Below are positions 32,541-42,372 of a stretch of DNA of 64,000 nt, piece by piece. Position 1 is the stretch's first letter; the number at the start of each line of letters is the position of its first letter. The position numbers and the translations under genes were made by a program. This stretch comes from Taxillus chinensis (Eukaryota > Streptophyta > Magnoliopsida > Santalales > Loranthaceae), in contig CM042087.1 of the NCBI GenBank assembly GCA_023512835.1, positions 13,362,853-13,426,852 on the forward strand, written 5' to 3'. The notes under the pieces were generated by a model. The model did no database searches, had not been told where the DNA came from, and worked only from the letters and a program-made list of their open reading frames with translations.

Positions 32541-32690
32541 TAGAGAGAGATTGTAAGGTTCGAAGTTGGTCAGGGGAGAGAGAAAGAGAGAAAGAGACAG
32601 AATCGAAGAGAGAGAAGGAGAGAGTTTTAGGGTTAGGGTTTGAGTTTGAAAACGACGAACTTACCTTTGAGCTTCGTCTCTATCAGTGAC
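32541..32690 (-). promoter_or_regulatory. Leader of Athila-2 ORF3
   Basis: Minus strand: a possible splice donor AAAG/GTAAGTTCG near 32666, CCCTAACCCTAAAAC telo-box-like motif near 32630, then a CT-rich run before the ATG. It resembles a plant mRNA leader. There is no proof of transcription. Confidence 0.4.
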
Positions 32691-34188
32691 TTATATTTGA
32701 GTTGAGAAGTGTATCATAGAAGTTACTCACTCTGTTGGTTCATCTTCATGGTCCGCGTTCTTTTCTCTTACCCGTCTTTCGATCATTCGGATCCACCCGA
32801 TGGAACATTCAAGCAGTGAATCCACGTCACCCCTTAAGTCGGTGCAACTCCCATTTTAAGTGCACAGTGACATGCTGACCTGTCTGCGATGCTTGAATAG
32901 TAAGTGACAGACTTCGTCTCGCTTCGATCCTTTGGACTACGACTCTATGAAGCTGCATTAGGATGCTTCGAGGCTACGACCCTCAAGGCTTCGAAGCAGC
33001 AGTCTTCGATCTCGCAGTTCTTCGATGCAGTTTGCTTCAAGGTTGACTGCGAATTCAGTGAGCGGTGGATTTTTCTGGATTTTTCAACACTTAACAACAC
33101 ACATGAGATGCATATGACAATTCACATCATATTATTCATGATGAATAGTGTTGTGAGTGGAATTGAAATTACATATCCAGAACTTGATTTCTTTCATCCG
33201 TAATGCCTAGTTTACATGTATGCCTACTGCATCACTACCATTCAACTCTCCATTTACCTTAGAGATGACTAAGTACTTCATCACACTACATCTTGTGCGA
33301 GAAGATGATCACTATGTTAACATAGCAACCAGTAAACCATGATTTATCAATTGTAACAACCTAGTCATGAATTCTGAGTCTCCTCACATATTTAGCAAAA
33401 TTCACTCAGCGGAGGCCTCACCCTCTCACTCTCGGATCAGCATGTGAGTTTGATTCAGGAACTAGAATTACACTATTTGGTAGGCTCATGGTCAACCGAA
33501 TCTTACCACAACCCTGATCCAACAATGATTTTCAGTTCAGCATAGATGACTTAAGAGACAAGATGGCCCTATTGAGAATTAGAACACACACTCTATCCTT
33601 GTCTAATTTACAACACGTTATAGGTAGAGTTTGGAGATTGATTATTCAGATTGTCTGCGTGAGTTGTCTCTTTGCTTTTGTAGAGCACCAATTTTCAGCA
33701 CTTGTTCATGAGCCTTTTTACAAGGACAGAGCTCAACGCAATCTCTTTTTGAATCGCATGATCATACAATTTTACCTCCAGCTATTACTCTAACAGAGAC
33801 ACAAACTGGGAGAATAGTGAGGACTCCCCCTAAGATAGGCAATGAATCTATTGTCTAGCTTTTGCCTTTTTCACCTTGCCTTTTTCTAGTGAAAGGTAGT
33901 GGCTCTTCTTAAGTAATAGGCTTTTTATGATTCTCAAATAATACAGTCTCAGTCATCCTTTGAGCATTAAATCATTGTGGCTCTTCTTAAGTAATAGGCT
34001 TTTTATGGCTCTTGTTAAGACTTTTTTAGTCATAACTTCTTCGTTTCAAGTCAGATTTGGGCACGGTCAAGTGCGTTGGTTTCCAAATTTAGTCCTCTAT
34101 CCTTTGTTGTTGACCTTAGGGCATTTTGAGATCTTTCATTTTTGGATTTCTTGGCTGTGATCTGGCCCGGTCAAAATGGGGTCCAACA
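32691..34188 (-). mobile_element. Unresolved sequence including the Tat-1 3' LTR
   Basis: The right edge (34188) is a clear LTR start on the minus strand (TGTTGGACCCCATTTTGACC) next to a polypurine tract. The left edge cannot be placed because the partner LTR is outside the window; the LTR probably covers 33200-34188 at least. A patch with repeated CTTCGA/TTCGA words lies at 32910-33030. No gene is supported. Confidence 0.5.
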
Positions 34189-34201
34189 GCTGCCCCTCTT
34201 T
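34189..34201 (-). other. Tat-1 polypurine tract
   Basis: Minus strand AAAGAGGGGCAGC immediately before LTR start TGTTGGAC, as in Tat/Ogre elements. Confidence 0.75.
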
Positions 34202-34305
34202 GCGCGTTGTTTGTGTGCGAATGATGTGCAAACATAAGACCATACCCATTTTGACCAGTTGATTCTCCTTTTAGGGATTGATATTCTGTGGTTTTGGTGT
34301 GGTTT

Positions 34306-34907
34306 GGCATGTGGGTGAGCATGGCTTGGGATATTTGGCATGTGGGTGAGCATGGCTTGGGATATTTGGCATGTGGGTGAGCATGGCTTCGGATAATTGG
34401 CATGCGGGTGAGCATGGCTTCGGATAATTGGCATGCGGGTGAGCATGGCTTCGGATAATTGGCATGCGGGTGAGCATGGCTTTGGATAATTGGCATGCGG
34501 GTGAGCATGGCTTTGGATAATTGGCATGCGGGGTGAGCATGGCTTTGGATATTTGGCATGCGGGGTGAGCATGCCTTTGGAAATTCGGCATGCGGGTGAG
34601 CATGGCTTTGGATACTTGGCATGCGGGATGAGCATGGCTTTGGATATTTGGCATGCGGGTAAGCATGGCTTTGGATATTTGGCATGCGGGTGAGCATGGC
34701 TTCAGATATTTGGCATGCGGGTGATCATGGCTTGGGTTATTTGGCATGCGGGTGAGCATGGCTTGGGATATTTGGCATGCGGGTGAGCATGGCTTCGGAT
34801 ATTTGGCATGCGGGTGAGCATGGCTTGGGATAATTGGCATGCGGGTGAGCATGGCTTCGGATAATTGGCATGCGGGTGAGCATGGCTTCGGATAATTGGC
34901 ATGCGGG
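34306..34907 (-). repeat. 31-bp minisatellite in Tat-1 3' region
   Basis: About 19 copies of a 31-bp unit containing GGCATGCGGGTGAGCATGG and CTTCGGATAATT variants; some copies gain one G. Neighbouring copies share variants (GTGGG at the left, GGATAATT blocks in the middle and right), as expected of recent unequal exchange. Long open frames on the minus strand are a by-product of the repeat, not genes. Confidence 0.93.
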
Positions 34908-35920
34908 TTTCTTCGTTGGGGATGAAACTTCCTTCATTTCTTGAGTTCTAAGGCTTATCCACTGGGAGTTTGGGATGCCGTGCCATGACAACAGTCATGC
35001 AATTAGACAGGAGCAAACGTGTCGTACGTTGGAATGATGCGTGAAATGTGGTTGATGCACGAGGTGCACAAAACCTTTTGAGAATGTGCATGAGGTGTAT
35101 AAAATACGGGGCAGAGATGATCTTAAGGAGATTCTCGTGTCGTTTCTTCGGACAAGTACGCTGCCAAATGACTTGGTGTTCTCTTCTCCTACTGGCGAGC
35201 AAACTATTAAGTATCTTGAGTCATAGCTTCCTTTACGCAAAAGTCTAGGGCTTTTGTTGTCGCCTCATGCAAACCTCACAAACAAGCAAGGTTTAAGAAA
35301 CTCCAGCGGGGAAATGCTCGATTTTAAAATGATTTAAAAAAGCCAAAACCATATTTATTTGACAAGACATTTTGTACTTATAATTACATCATTACATATG
35401 GCACAAGGTGTTTATCATCATGCAAAGTTAAACTAAACTCCTTTTGTAGAACAAGGACAATAGCTTCAAAAGACATGTCTTGTAAAGTTGATCAGAGTAT
35501 GCTTAAGATTTGACCAGTCCTTTGGTTCACAGCCCAGTCCCTGGTTTGAAGTAGTGTGGCGATATTCCCGCGACTGTCTGCTTGGGAGTTCAAGAGTTGT
35601 ACTCCACCTTGGTTCTCTTAGAAGATCAGGGATCCTGATGTCGTTGTACTTTTTGTTGGCTTTGTATTTTACCCTTCGTGCCCTTTCGGGTTTTCACCAA
35701 GTCCGCCTTTCTTTCTTTTTATTGAGCTTTGTGTTTTACCCTTGGCGCCCTTTCAGGTTTTCACCAAGTCCGCTCTTGGGCCACGAGATTCGTTTGTTGG
35801 GTCATACTCAAACTTGATTGCCATATGCCCATGGTGAGGGCAAGATTTGGCCCATTCATGTAAAGGACCAAAACATGAGGTTTTGACTCAGCTGGGGGTA
35901 AAGGATTTTGAAATGGGAAG
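34908..35920 (-). other. Tat-1 region between pol and minisatellite
   Basis: Non-coding 3' region of the Tat element. It contains a 2-copy repeat (35659-35706 and 35724-35772) sharing TTTTACCCTT and GGTTTTCACCAAGTCCGC. No ORF supported. Confidence 0.65.
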
Positions 35921-36343
35921 TTAAGCATAAAACTTCTTTACAGCGTCGCTGTTTATAGGATTTCGCAGCTCAACTCCGTCCATTTCTATTAGGATTAAGG
36001 CCCCTCCTGAGAATGCTCTTTTTACCACATAGGGACCTATATAGTTCGGAGTCCACTTGCCACGGTGATCATGTTGTATCGGCAGTATCTTCTTCAAGAC
36101 CAAGTCCCCTTCTTTGAAGGTTTGGGGTTTCACTTTTTTGTTGAAGCTAGCCATCATCCTTTGTTGATACAACTGGCCTCGACCGACTGCGGCGAGACGT
36201 TTCCCTTCGATTAGATTCAACTACTCAAAACGGTCTCTAACCCATTTGGATTCATCCAGCTGAGTATCCGTAAGAATTCTGAGTGACGGGATTTCCACCT
36301 CGATGGGTAGGACTGCTTCCATAGCATAGGCTAGGGAAAAAGG
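35921..36343 (-). pseudogene. Tat-1 integrase C-terminal domain
   Basis: Minus-strand reading with AYAMEAVLPIEVEIPSLRIL, DESKWVRDRFE, one stop (near 36221), then LNLIEGKRLAAVGRGQLYQQ, FNKKVKPQTFKEGDLVLKKI, RGKWTPNYIGPYVVKRAFSGG and DAVKKFYA with the stop at 35921. This is the end of Tat/Ogre integrase. The upstream part of the same domain lies at 53855-54425; the two are separated by Athila-3, whose 5-bp duplication AGTTG (36344-36348 and 53850-53854) sits exactly at the split. It marks the end of pol and is followed by the non-coding 3' region with the minisatellite. Confidence 0.88.
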
Positions 36344-36348
36344 AGTTG

Positions 36349-36558
36349 TGACCTGTATAAATTATGTCTATAGGTTTTGCAGCAAGTGCACTGGTCAAGT
36401 AATAAAATGGAGTATTAAGACTCCGGTTGTCGAACCCACAGGGAGGTAGCTAATGCTATTAAGCAGCAAGCACTAAGCTATCAAGTTGAACTTATGTCTG
36501 GACAATTGATTTTTGTTTAAGCAGAAGTGATTAAATCCGAATGTTGGCAAGCTGTTGG
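36349..36558 (-). repeat. Athila-3 3' LTR, left piece
   Basis: Starts TGACCTGTATAAATT, homologous to 763 onward. Ends in GTTGG (36554-36558), the left copy of the Tekay-3 target duplication. Confidence 0.9.
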
Positions 36559-36988
36559 TGTAAGGACCCGTACCTTGAGTTAGTCAGTTTTACCTTCTGA
36601 GTGGAGTTTTTCTAGATTTTGACCCAGTAAATGGACTCCAATGAATTCACGTGCAAAAGGAGAGATGCTTAGAATGATGTCCTCTATCTACCACAGAAGT
36701 TTCAGGCCAAATGGACGTGTATGTGAGGTGCACGTGAATTAGGTCCATTTCACGTGCAAGTGTGGTTGTCTTCTACATGATGCAAGGAGGCTAGGGGTGA
36801 AGTTTGAGCGCATTTGGAGTGCATTTGGAGTTGCACGTGAATTAGGGAATTCACGTGCAAATTGGCGTGCAGCCATATTTTTGCATGGTTCCCTTGGTTT
36901 TGACATTCTAATGACCTTTCTCCAAAGGACCATGTTGAAATTCTGAGTATTTTGGCCTATATGGGTGCCGAAAGGTGCTAACTTGTGT

Positions 36989-37048
36989 GATCAAAACTAT
37001 GTCGTTTTGATCCTGGGATTCACTTAATCAAAACTACGTCTTTTTGAT
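36989..37048. promoter_or_regulatory. ACGT-core palindromes, Tekay-3 5' LTR
   Basis: Two copies of the ATCAAAACTACGT/CGTTTTGAT palindrome, each with one change relative to the 3' LTR copies (44233-44256, 44271-44292). They lie 12-70 bp upstream of the TATA box. Confidence 0.65.
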
Positions 37049-37059
37049 ATTGTGTTGTC

Positions 37060-37066
37060 TATATAA
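37060..37066 (+). promoter_or_regulatory. TATA box, Tekay-3 5' LTR
   Basis: TATATAA in GTCTATATAAGGAGGAG. The 3' LTR copy is at 44304-44310. Confidence 0.75.
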
Positions 37067-37255
37067 GGAGGAGAAGCCCCTCTGTTTTAGGGTTAGGGTT
37101 TGTTGCTCCACCAGCCGTCGCAGAGAGAGAGAGAGAGGGGGAAGGAGAGCTCTGGTTCTTTGCCAAGGCGTCTTGCGTGGGTGGTCGGTGCTTCGTGGGT
37201 GGACGGCGTTCGATGTGGGATCGGGACATTGCTGTGTTGTTGCGTTTTACTTGAG

Positions 37256-37321
37256 GTAGGGGTTCTGTTCTTCCTAAACCCTCCTCTGTCCTAGGGTTCT
37301 AGGGCAGATTATGGGTTATAT

Positions 37322-37352
<31 letters not shown>

Positions 37353-37985
37353 ATCCATATAGGTGTGATCTCCTATATGGATGTTGGCCTTCAATGGCGA
37401 TTTTGGTGTTTCGGTGTTTGTGTGATGCATGAAAAGTGTTCGATAAAATGCCCGTATGACATGCCCGCTACATGTTTGAGAAAATGCCTGTGTGATCGGG
37501 TTTATGAGCTTGTGAATTTATGTACACCAACTGTTTGGTTTTATACCCGTGAGGCTTTGCATGCTAAGTGTTTGGTGTTATGTCCGTGTGACTAAGTGTG
37601 GCTATGTGTCTTGTGTTCTTGAAACCCGGTGGTCGTGGAAGCCCGAGGACTGTTCTTGGAACCCGGTGGTTGTGGAAGCCCGGATTGTTCTTGGAACCGG
37701 TGGCCGTGGAAGCCCGGGACTGTTCTTGAAACCCGGTGGTCGTGGAAGCCCAGGACGTCCTTGGAAACCCGGTGGTCGTGGAAGCCCGGGAGTGTTGATG
37801 TACCAGCCCGTGTATGATTGTGTTTGATGTTATACCTGTATTTATATCTGGTGGAATAATTGTATCACGACACAAGACTTGTACACAAGGCATGTAGATA
37901 TTAGGTGCATGGGATGGGTTGGGGAGACATGATCCCTCTCGAGCCGTGGTTGCTCACCCCTCCTACCATGTTGTTTTCTTTACAG
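37256..37985 (+). other. Candidate leader intron in Tekay-3 5' LTR
   Basis: Donor TTGAG/GTAGGGG, acceptor TTTTCTTTACAG/AACC, 730 bp, with a CTCACC block about 35 bp before the acceptor. It encloses the tandem repeat. Confidence 0.45.
37616..37793 (+). repeat. Tandem repeat in Tekay-3 5' LTR
   Basis: Five copies of about 36 bp containing AACCCGGTGG-CGTGGAAGCCCGG. The 3' LTR counterpart is 44853-45032 with GGCTGTGG in place of GGTCGTGG. Confidence 0.88.
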
Positions 37986-38280
37986 AACCTACAGGCGTTA
38001 GGTGGGAACACCAAGGTGGAAGACCTTATTTACTTTACTGTCTACCATTTATGTTATTTTTATTGGAATTGATGTAACCCCAGTGGGGATGGGATTAGAA
38101 AGGATTTCGTTGTAATAAACTGGTTTGGATTATTTTTATGAACATTACTTTCTTAAATGTGTTGTGGATGTTTAAAATGTAATATTCTTGGTTTGTATCC
38201 TAACCCCTTTGCCCTCCGCGTGGGTAAAAGGGGAGTCACGTGCCGGTTTCCTCGGGTTGGAAATCCGGGGCGTTACAATA

Positions 38281-38292
38281 TGGTATCAGAGC
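38281..38292 (+). other. Primer binding site, Tekay-3
   Basis: TGGTATCAGAGC, 3 bp after the LTR. Confidence 0.93.
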
Positions 38293-38688
38293 ATGGTCTA
38301 GTTGGCCTAGGGTAGTGGGCGGACTTGGTTATATTGAGTCCTTTGGAGGAGCCTGGAGGGACATGCCTGATCAACATGGTCCTCTTTGAGCCTCCAAGGT
38401 GTACTTAGGGTAGTCCAGTCTTGTGGTAGGATTGGCATGCATTGGCATTAGGGCACTAGTTGCATTTCTTTGTGAATGTATGCTAAACTCGTGGATAAGA
38501 TCACATGATTAAGTGAAATGTGCAACTCGATTTGTTTGGCAATGTGTACTGAACCGTGCAATGTGATTGATGCAATGTATGTGTGTAATGTCATGTGTTA
38601 GTGAAATTGATCAGTGGGGTAGAGGTAGTGACGCGATAGATTATAAAATTTGTTTTGATGTTTGTGCTTCTTACTTCGTGTAGTAAGA
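38293..38688 (+). other. Tekay-3 leader
   Basis: Non-coding. It has a donor-like GTG/GTAGGATT at 38426 and an acceptor-like TTCTTACTTCGTGTAG ending 38683, five bases before the gag ATG. Confidence 0.6.
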
Positions 38689-39870
38689 ATGCCGCCGAGG
38701 AGAGTGACACGTGCGTCTGGGGCAGTGGCTGATGAGTCATCTGCCCATGAGGGTCCGGGTGCGGGACCGTCCGTTGGAGGGCATGCGTTGTTACTGGCAC
38801 AGCTACAAGAAGGCATCCGGCTAGAGGTACGAGAGCTACGGGAGGGACTCCGGTAGGACGTTCGGGAGGAGGTGCACCGTGAGATGGCGGCACAGCAGGT
38901 GGTGCCACCACCACCACCACCAAGGAGAGAGCCGCCTCGTGAGCGTGAGAGCTCGGCCGGGTGGTGTACCGACCCGTGCGAGAGGATGACGTGGTGACAC
39001 GGTTCCGAAAGGAACAACCTCCGCGATTTAAGGGGGGAGAAGATCCTGTGGTAGCTGAGTAGTGGTTGAGGCAGATTGAGCATGTGTTCTCCTTTCTCCT
39101 ACCCCGGGAGGAGGATAAGGTGCGACTGGCAATCCGGCAGCTGGAGGGGGATGCTTTGGAGTGGTGGACGAGTGTTGCGGGGAGCCGTGCAGTGCAACTC
39201 ATGTTTTGGGAGGAGTTCTTGCAACTCTTCCATGATGAGTTCTTCCCGGAATCAGTGAGATGGCGGAAGAGGGAAGAATTCGGCAGCTTAAACGGGGATC
39301 CAGGACGGTACCTGAGTATGAGCGGGAGTTCCGGAGATTGAGTAGGTTTGCTCCCGAGACCGTGGTAAGGAGGAGGACCGAAGGCCCACAAGTTCACTTT
39401 GGGCCTTAGGCCGCCCCTCAGCAGAGGGTGGCAATTCTACGTTTGAGGACCTACGCCGAGGCCGTGGAGACGGCCCGTATAGCCGAGAGAGCTGGATGAT
39501 GGGAGGCAGGCCCATCGGGGTCGCCGATTGCAGAGTGGGCCTGATCGAGACGCAGGGTCCAAGAGGCTCAAGACGGAGGAGAGGGATAGCCGCTTCTTTC
39601 CGCAGCAGGGGACGGACATTGGTGAACCCAGGGAGGTCTAGCTTTGGCAAGGGGCGCAGGCGGTCCAAGCAGGGGGTCTCCCCGGCGGTTATTCGGCTTG
39701 TGGGGAGCAAGGCCACTTGAGGAAGGAGTGTCCAAAGAGGGACCGGAAATGCCATAGTTGTGGACGAGAGGGCCATCTCGAGCCGGGTTTGCCGGAGTGG
39801 CAACAGGGGAGTTGGAGGCATGACACCCAAGACAAGGAGTGATGCCAGTTCCGTGCACCAGTAGAGAGAC
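38689..39870 (+). pseudogene. Tekay-3 gag, broken
   Basis: ATG at 38689 opens MPPRRVTRASGAVADESSA to a TAG at about 38854. Later pieces in shifting frames: RFRKEQPPRFKGG, WLRQIEHVFSFLLPREEDKV-like text preceded by TAG (39060-39062, where Tekay-2 has CAG), LEWWTSVAGS, FHDEFFPESVRWRKREEFGSL (39066-39341 frame), and CCHC knuckle remnants about 39690-39800. Many breaks coincide with CAG-to-CGG or CTG-to-CCG differences from Tekay-1 and -2. Some frame losses are therefore probably consensus errors, and the true state of gag is uncertain. Confidence 0.8.
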
Positions 39871-39959
39871 TAGCTCGTCGGTGACCGGCTGATCGGGCAG
39901 ATCGAATCGACCCGACCTCGGGGGAGGCCGGAGCGGCAAGCAGTCGAGCTCGGAGGCAG

Positions 39960-41480
39960 CCTTGGCGGGAAGCGCCCAGTGAGTGAGCCGACCAAGTGGT
40001 ACGGGCCAAGGGAGGGTGTTTCCCGCTGGAGGCGATGTACCCGGAGGAGGCCGAGCTACCACCCCCACCACCGAGGAGGGAGCAGGACCATCGGTGGTTA
40101 GAGGTACCCTTTTGCTCTCCCGTACATTAGCCTGTCCTTTTCGATACGGGTGCATCGTGTTCGTTTGTTCTTGAGCTTGTGATAGATAGCTTGGGGTTAG
40201 CTTGTGTGGAGGCAGCGAAGCCCCTAGTTGCTGAGTCGCCAATGGGGGTATGATTGAGGTACGGCGAGTGTGTCGTGGATCGTGTGTTAACCATAGGCGA
40301 GGTGGAGCCGAGTTTTGACTTGCATGTGATGCCGTTGAGGACGTTTGACCCGATCTTGGGTATGGATTGGCTTATGGCTTTCCAGGCCAAGATAGATTGT
40401 TATCGGCGGCGTGTGTCCTTCGTGACACCTGCAGGGACCTCTTGCACCCTGCAGGGGGAGTGGGATTGTGAGGCGAGTCGGGCCGGGCCGGTGTTGGACC
40501 GGTGGGGTGCCATTACCCACGGGTTGGCAGCCCCGACCTTTCTTGAGGAGGGTAAGGTGGAAAAGAGGGTGTGGCCCGCTATTGTGGACCAATTTCGGGG
40601 ATGTTTTTCCTGAAGAGTTGAGGGAGTTTGCCACCTAAGAGGAGTGTGGAGTTCACCATTGAGTTGGTGCCGGGGACGGGTCCGATTTCCCAAGTAGCGT
40701 ATCGTATGGGACCAGCCCGAGCCGAGGGAGGCCGCAGAGGCAAATCGAGGAGTTGGTGGGCCAAGGGTATATCGGACCGAGTACCTCACCTTGGGGTGCT
40801 CCGGTGCTCTTTGCTAAGAAGGCTGATGGCACGCTTCGTCTTTGCATCGACTACAGGAAGTCGAATTCATGGACTTGTGAAGAACAAGTACCCGTTGCCT
40901 CGGATAGATGACCTGTTTGACCAATTGAGTGGGGCCCGGTGGTTTTCCAAAATAGATTTACGGTCGGGGTATCACCGGCTCGGGGTTAGGAAGGAGGACA
41001 TCCCTAAGACGGCTTTTCGGTGCGGTATGGGCATTATGAGTGGGTCGTGATGCCTTTCGGGCTCACTAATGCGCCAGTGTGTTCATGCATTTGATGAACC
41101 AAGTCTTTGCCCCATACTTAGACTCGTTCGTAGTGGTGTTTATCGACGATATCTTGGTGTATTCCAAGACCGAGAGGGAGCATGTGGAGCACTTGGCAAT
41201 AGTGTTGCAAACCTTTAGGGACCAAGAACCTTGTTTGCTAAGTTTAGCAAGTGTGAGTTTTGGCTGCAGGAGGTTCACTTTCTTGGCCATGTGGTGTCAG
41301 CTGAGGGAGTTAGGGTGGACCCAGCCAAGATTGAGGTCGTGGCATCGTGGGCGAGGCCAACCAATGTTTTTGAGATCCGTAGTTTTCTTGGCTTGGCGGG
41401 GTACTATCGTCGTTTTGTTGAGGGGTTCTCCCGTTTGGCAGCTCCTATGACAGCGTTGACTCGGAAGGGCGTGAAGTTTG
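39960..41480 (+). pseudogene. Tekay-3 protease and reverse transcriptase, broken
   Basis: The protease motif DTGAS is encoded near 40143-40157, followed by [15 protein letters not shown] (frame 40254-40613). RT pieces: [20 protein letters not shown] (from 40655), [19 protein letters not shown] (about 40880-40940), [36 protein letters not shown] (frame 41079) with catalytic FIDD, and [34 protein letters not shown] (frame 41231-41485). Single-base gains and losses separate them. The density of CAG/CTG-linked changes falls off after about 41100. Confidence 0.85.
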
Positions 41481-41481
41481 A

Positions 41482-41946
41482 TTGACCGACAAGTGTCGGC
41501 AGGCGTTTGAGACTCTCAAAACCCGTTTGACCACCGCACCGGTGTTGAGGTTACCTCGGGAGGATATTCCATATGAAGTATACTGTGATGCGTCCAGGGT
41601 TGGTTTGGGGTGTGTGCTTATGCAGGAGCACAGTGTGGTAGCTTATGGGTCAAGGCAGTTGAAGCCTCATGAGCAGAATTATTTTACCCATGATCTGGAG
41701 TTAGCGGCTGTTATCTTCGCCCTGAAGAGTTGGCAGCACTACCTCTTGGGGGAAAATTTTGTGGTGTTCTCAGATCACAAGAGCCTTCAGTACATCTTTA
41801 CTCAGAAGGACTTGAATTTGAGGCAAAGGAGATGGGTGGAGTATTTGCAGACCTTTGATTTTACTCTTACCTATACCCCGGGCAAGGGTAATGTTGTGGC
41901 CGATGCGTTGAGCGAAAAGGGAAAGCCGAGGTGGCCGTGAGAGAGT
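41482..41946 (+). CDS. Tekay-3 RNase H
   Basis: An open stretch of about 152 residues starting inside the RT-RNase H linker ([20 protein letters not shown]). Catalytic Asp in [13 protein letters not shown], Glu in [14 protein letters not shown], Asp in [11 protein letters not shown], and the end [10 protein letters not shown] (relatives have SRK). It degrades the RNA of the RNA:DNA hybrid during cDNA synthesis. The break just upstream (a stop at 41483) falls where Tekay-2 reads WTDKCQQ and a G is missing here. Confidence 0.87.
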
Positions 41947-41973
41947 GGAAGGCGATGGAGCGATTGGCGACTG

Positions 41974-42372
41974 GTGCTGCGGCTTGTTGTTCGTGATGGT
42001 GGGACAGTCCTGAGCCCTTTGGTGGTGGTGCCTGAGTTGTACCAGCGCGTCCGGGAGGAACAGCTGGGTGACATTGAGTGCGAGGTTCTCCGTGCCCGTA
42101 TTGAGGCTGGGGAGCTATCTAAGGACTGGATAGAGGGTCCTGAGCATGAGTTGTCATTTCAGGGGCGGTTGGTAGTAGCTTCTTCACTCAGGGATGAGGT
42201 GATGAGGGAGTTTCACCAATCTAGAGTTGCTGTGCATCCAGGGGGTACGAAGATGTACCATGCGCTTCGCGGACATTTTTGGTAGCCTGGGATGAAACGC
42301 GATGTGGCCGCCTTTGTTTCGCGATGCCTCACATGTCGCCGGTGAAGGGCCGAGCATCGCCGGCCGGCGGGC
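41974..42372 (+). pseudogene. Tekay-3 integrase N-terminal zinc region, interrupted
   Basis: Frame 41974-42285 encodes [64 protein letters not shown], then a TAG (42283-42285) where Tekay-2 has TGG. The next 90 bp, with the CxxC half of the zinc site, are frameshifted and densely altered at CAG/CTG sites compared with Tekay-2. Confidence 0.82.

Larger units (their letters stand above)
36559..38277 (+). repeat. Tekay-3 5' LTR (1719 bp)
   Basis: Hairpin 36833-36858, palindromes 36989-37012 and 37027-37048, TATA 37060-37066, GA run about 37123-37137, candidate intron 37256-37985, (TA)n about 37325-37352, tandem repeat 37616-37793, end CGTTACA. Confidence 0.93.

Noticed and set aside
32521..32640. 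Interstitial telomere repeat
   Set aside because: Only one or two CCCTAA/CCCTAAA units, as in plant telo-box leaders. Not an array.
34306..34907. CRISPR-like array
   Set aside because: Units are contiguous with no unique spacers, in a plant retrotransposon. It is a minisatellite.
34116..34991. Long minus-strand ORFs of His-Ala-Pro-Cys repeats
   Set aside because: They are produced by the 31-bp minisatellite, which is open in several frames at once. Not genes.
37564..37893. Minus-strand Thr-Gly-Phe-rich ORF in Tekay-3 LTR
   Set aside because: It is an opposite-strand reading of the LTR tandem repeat with period divisible by three. No context.
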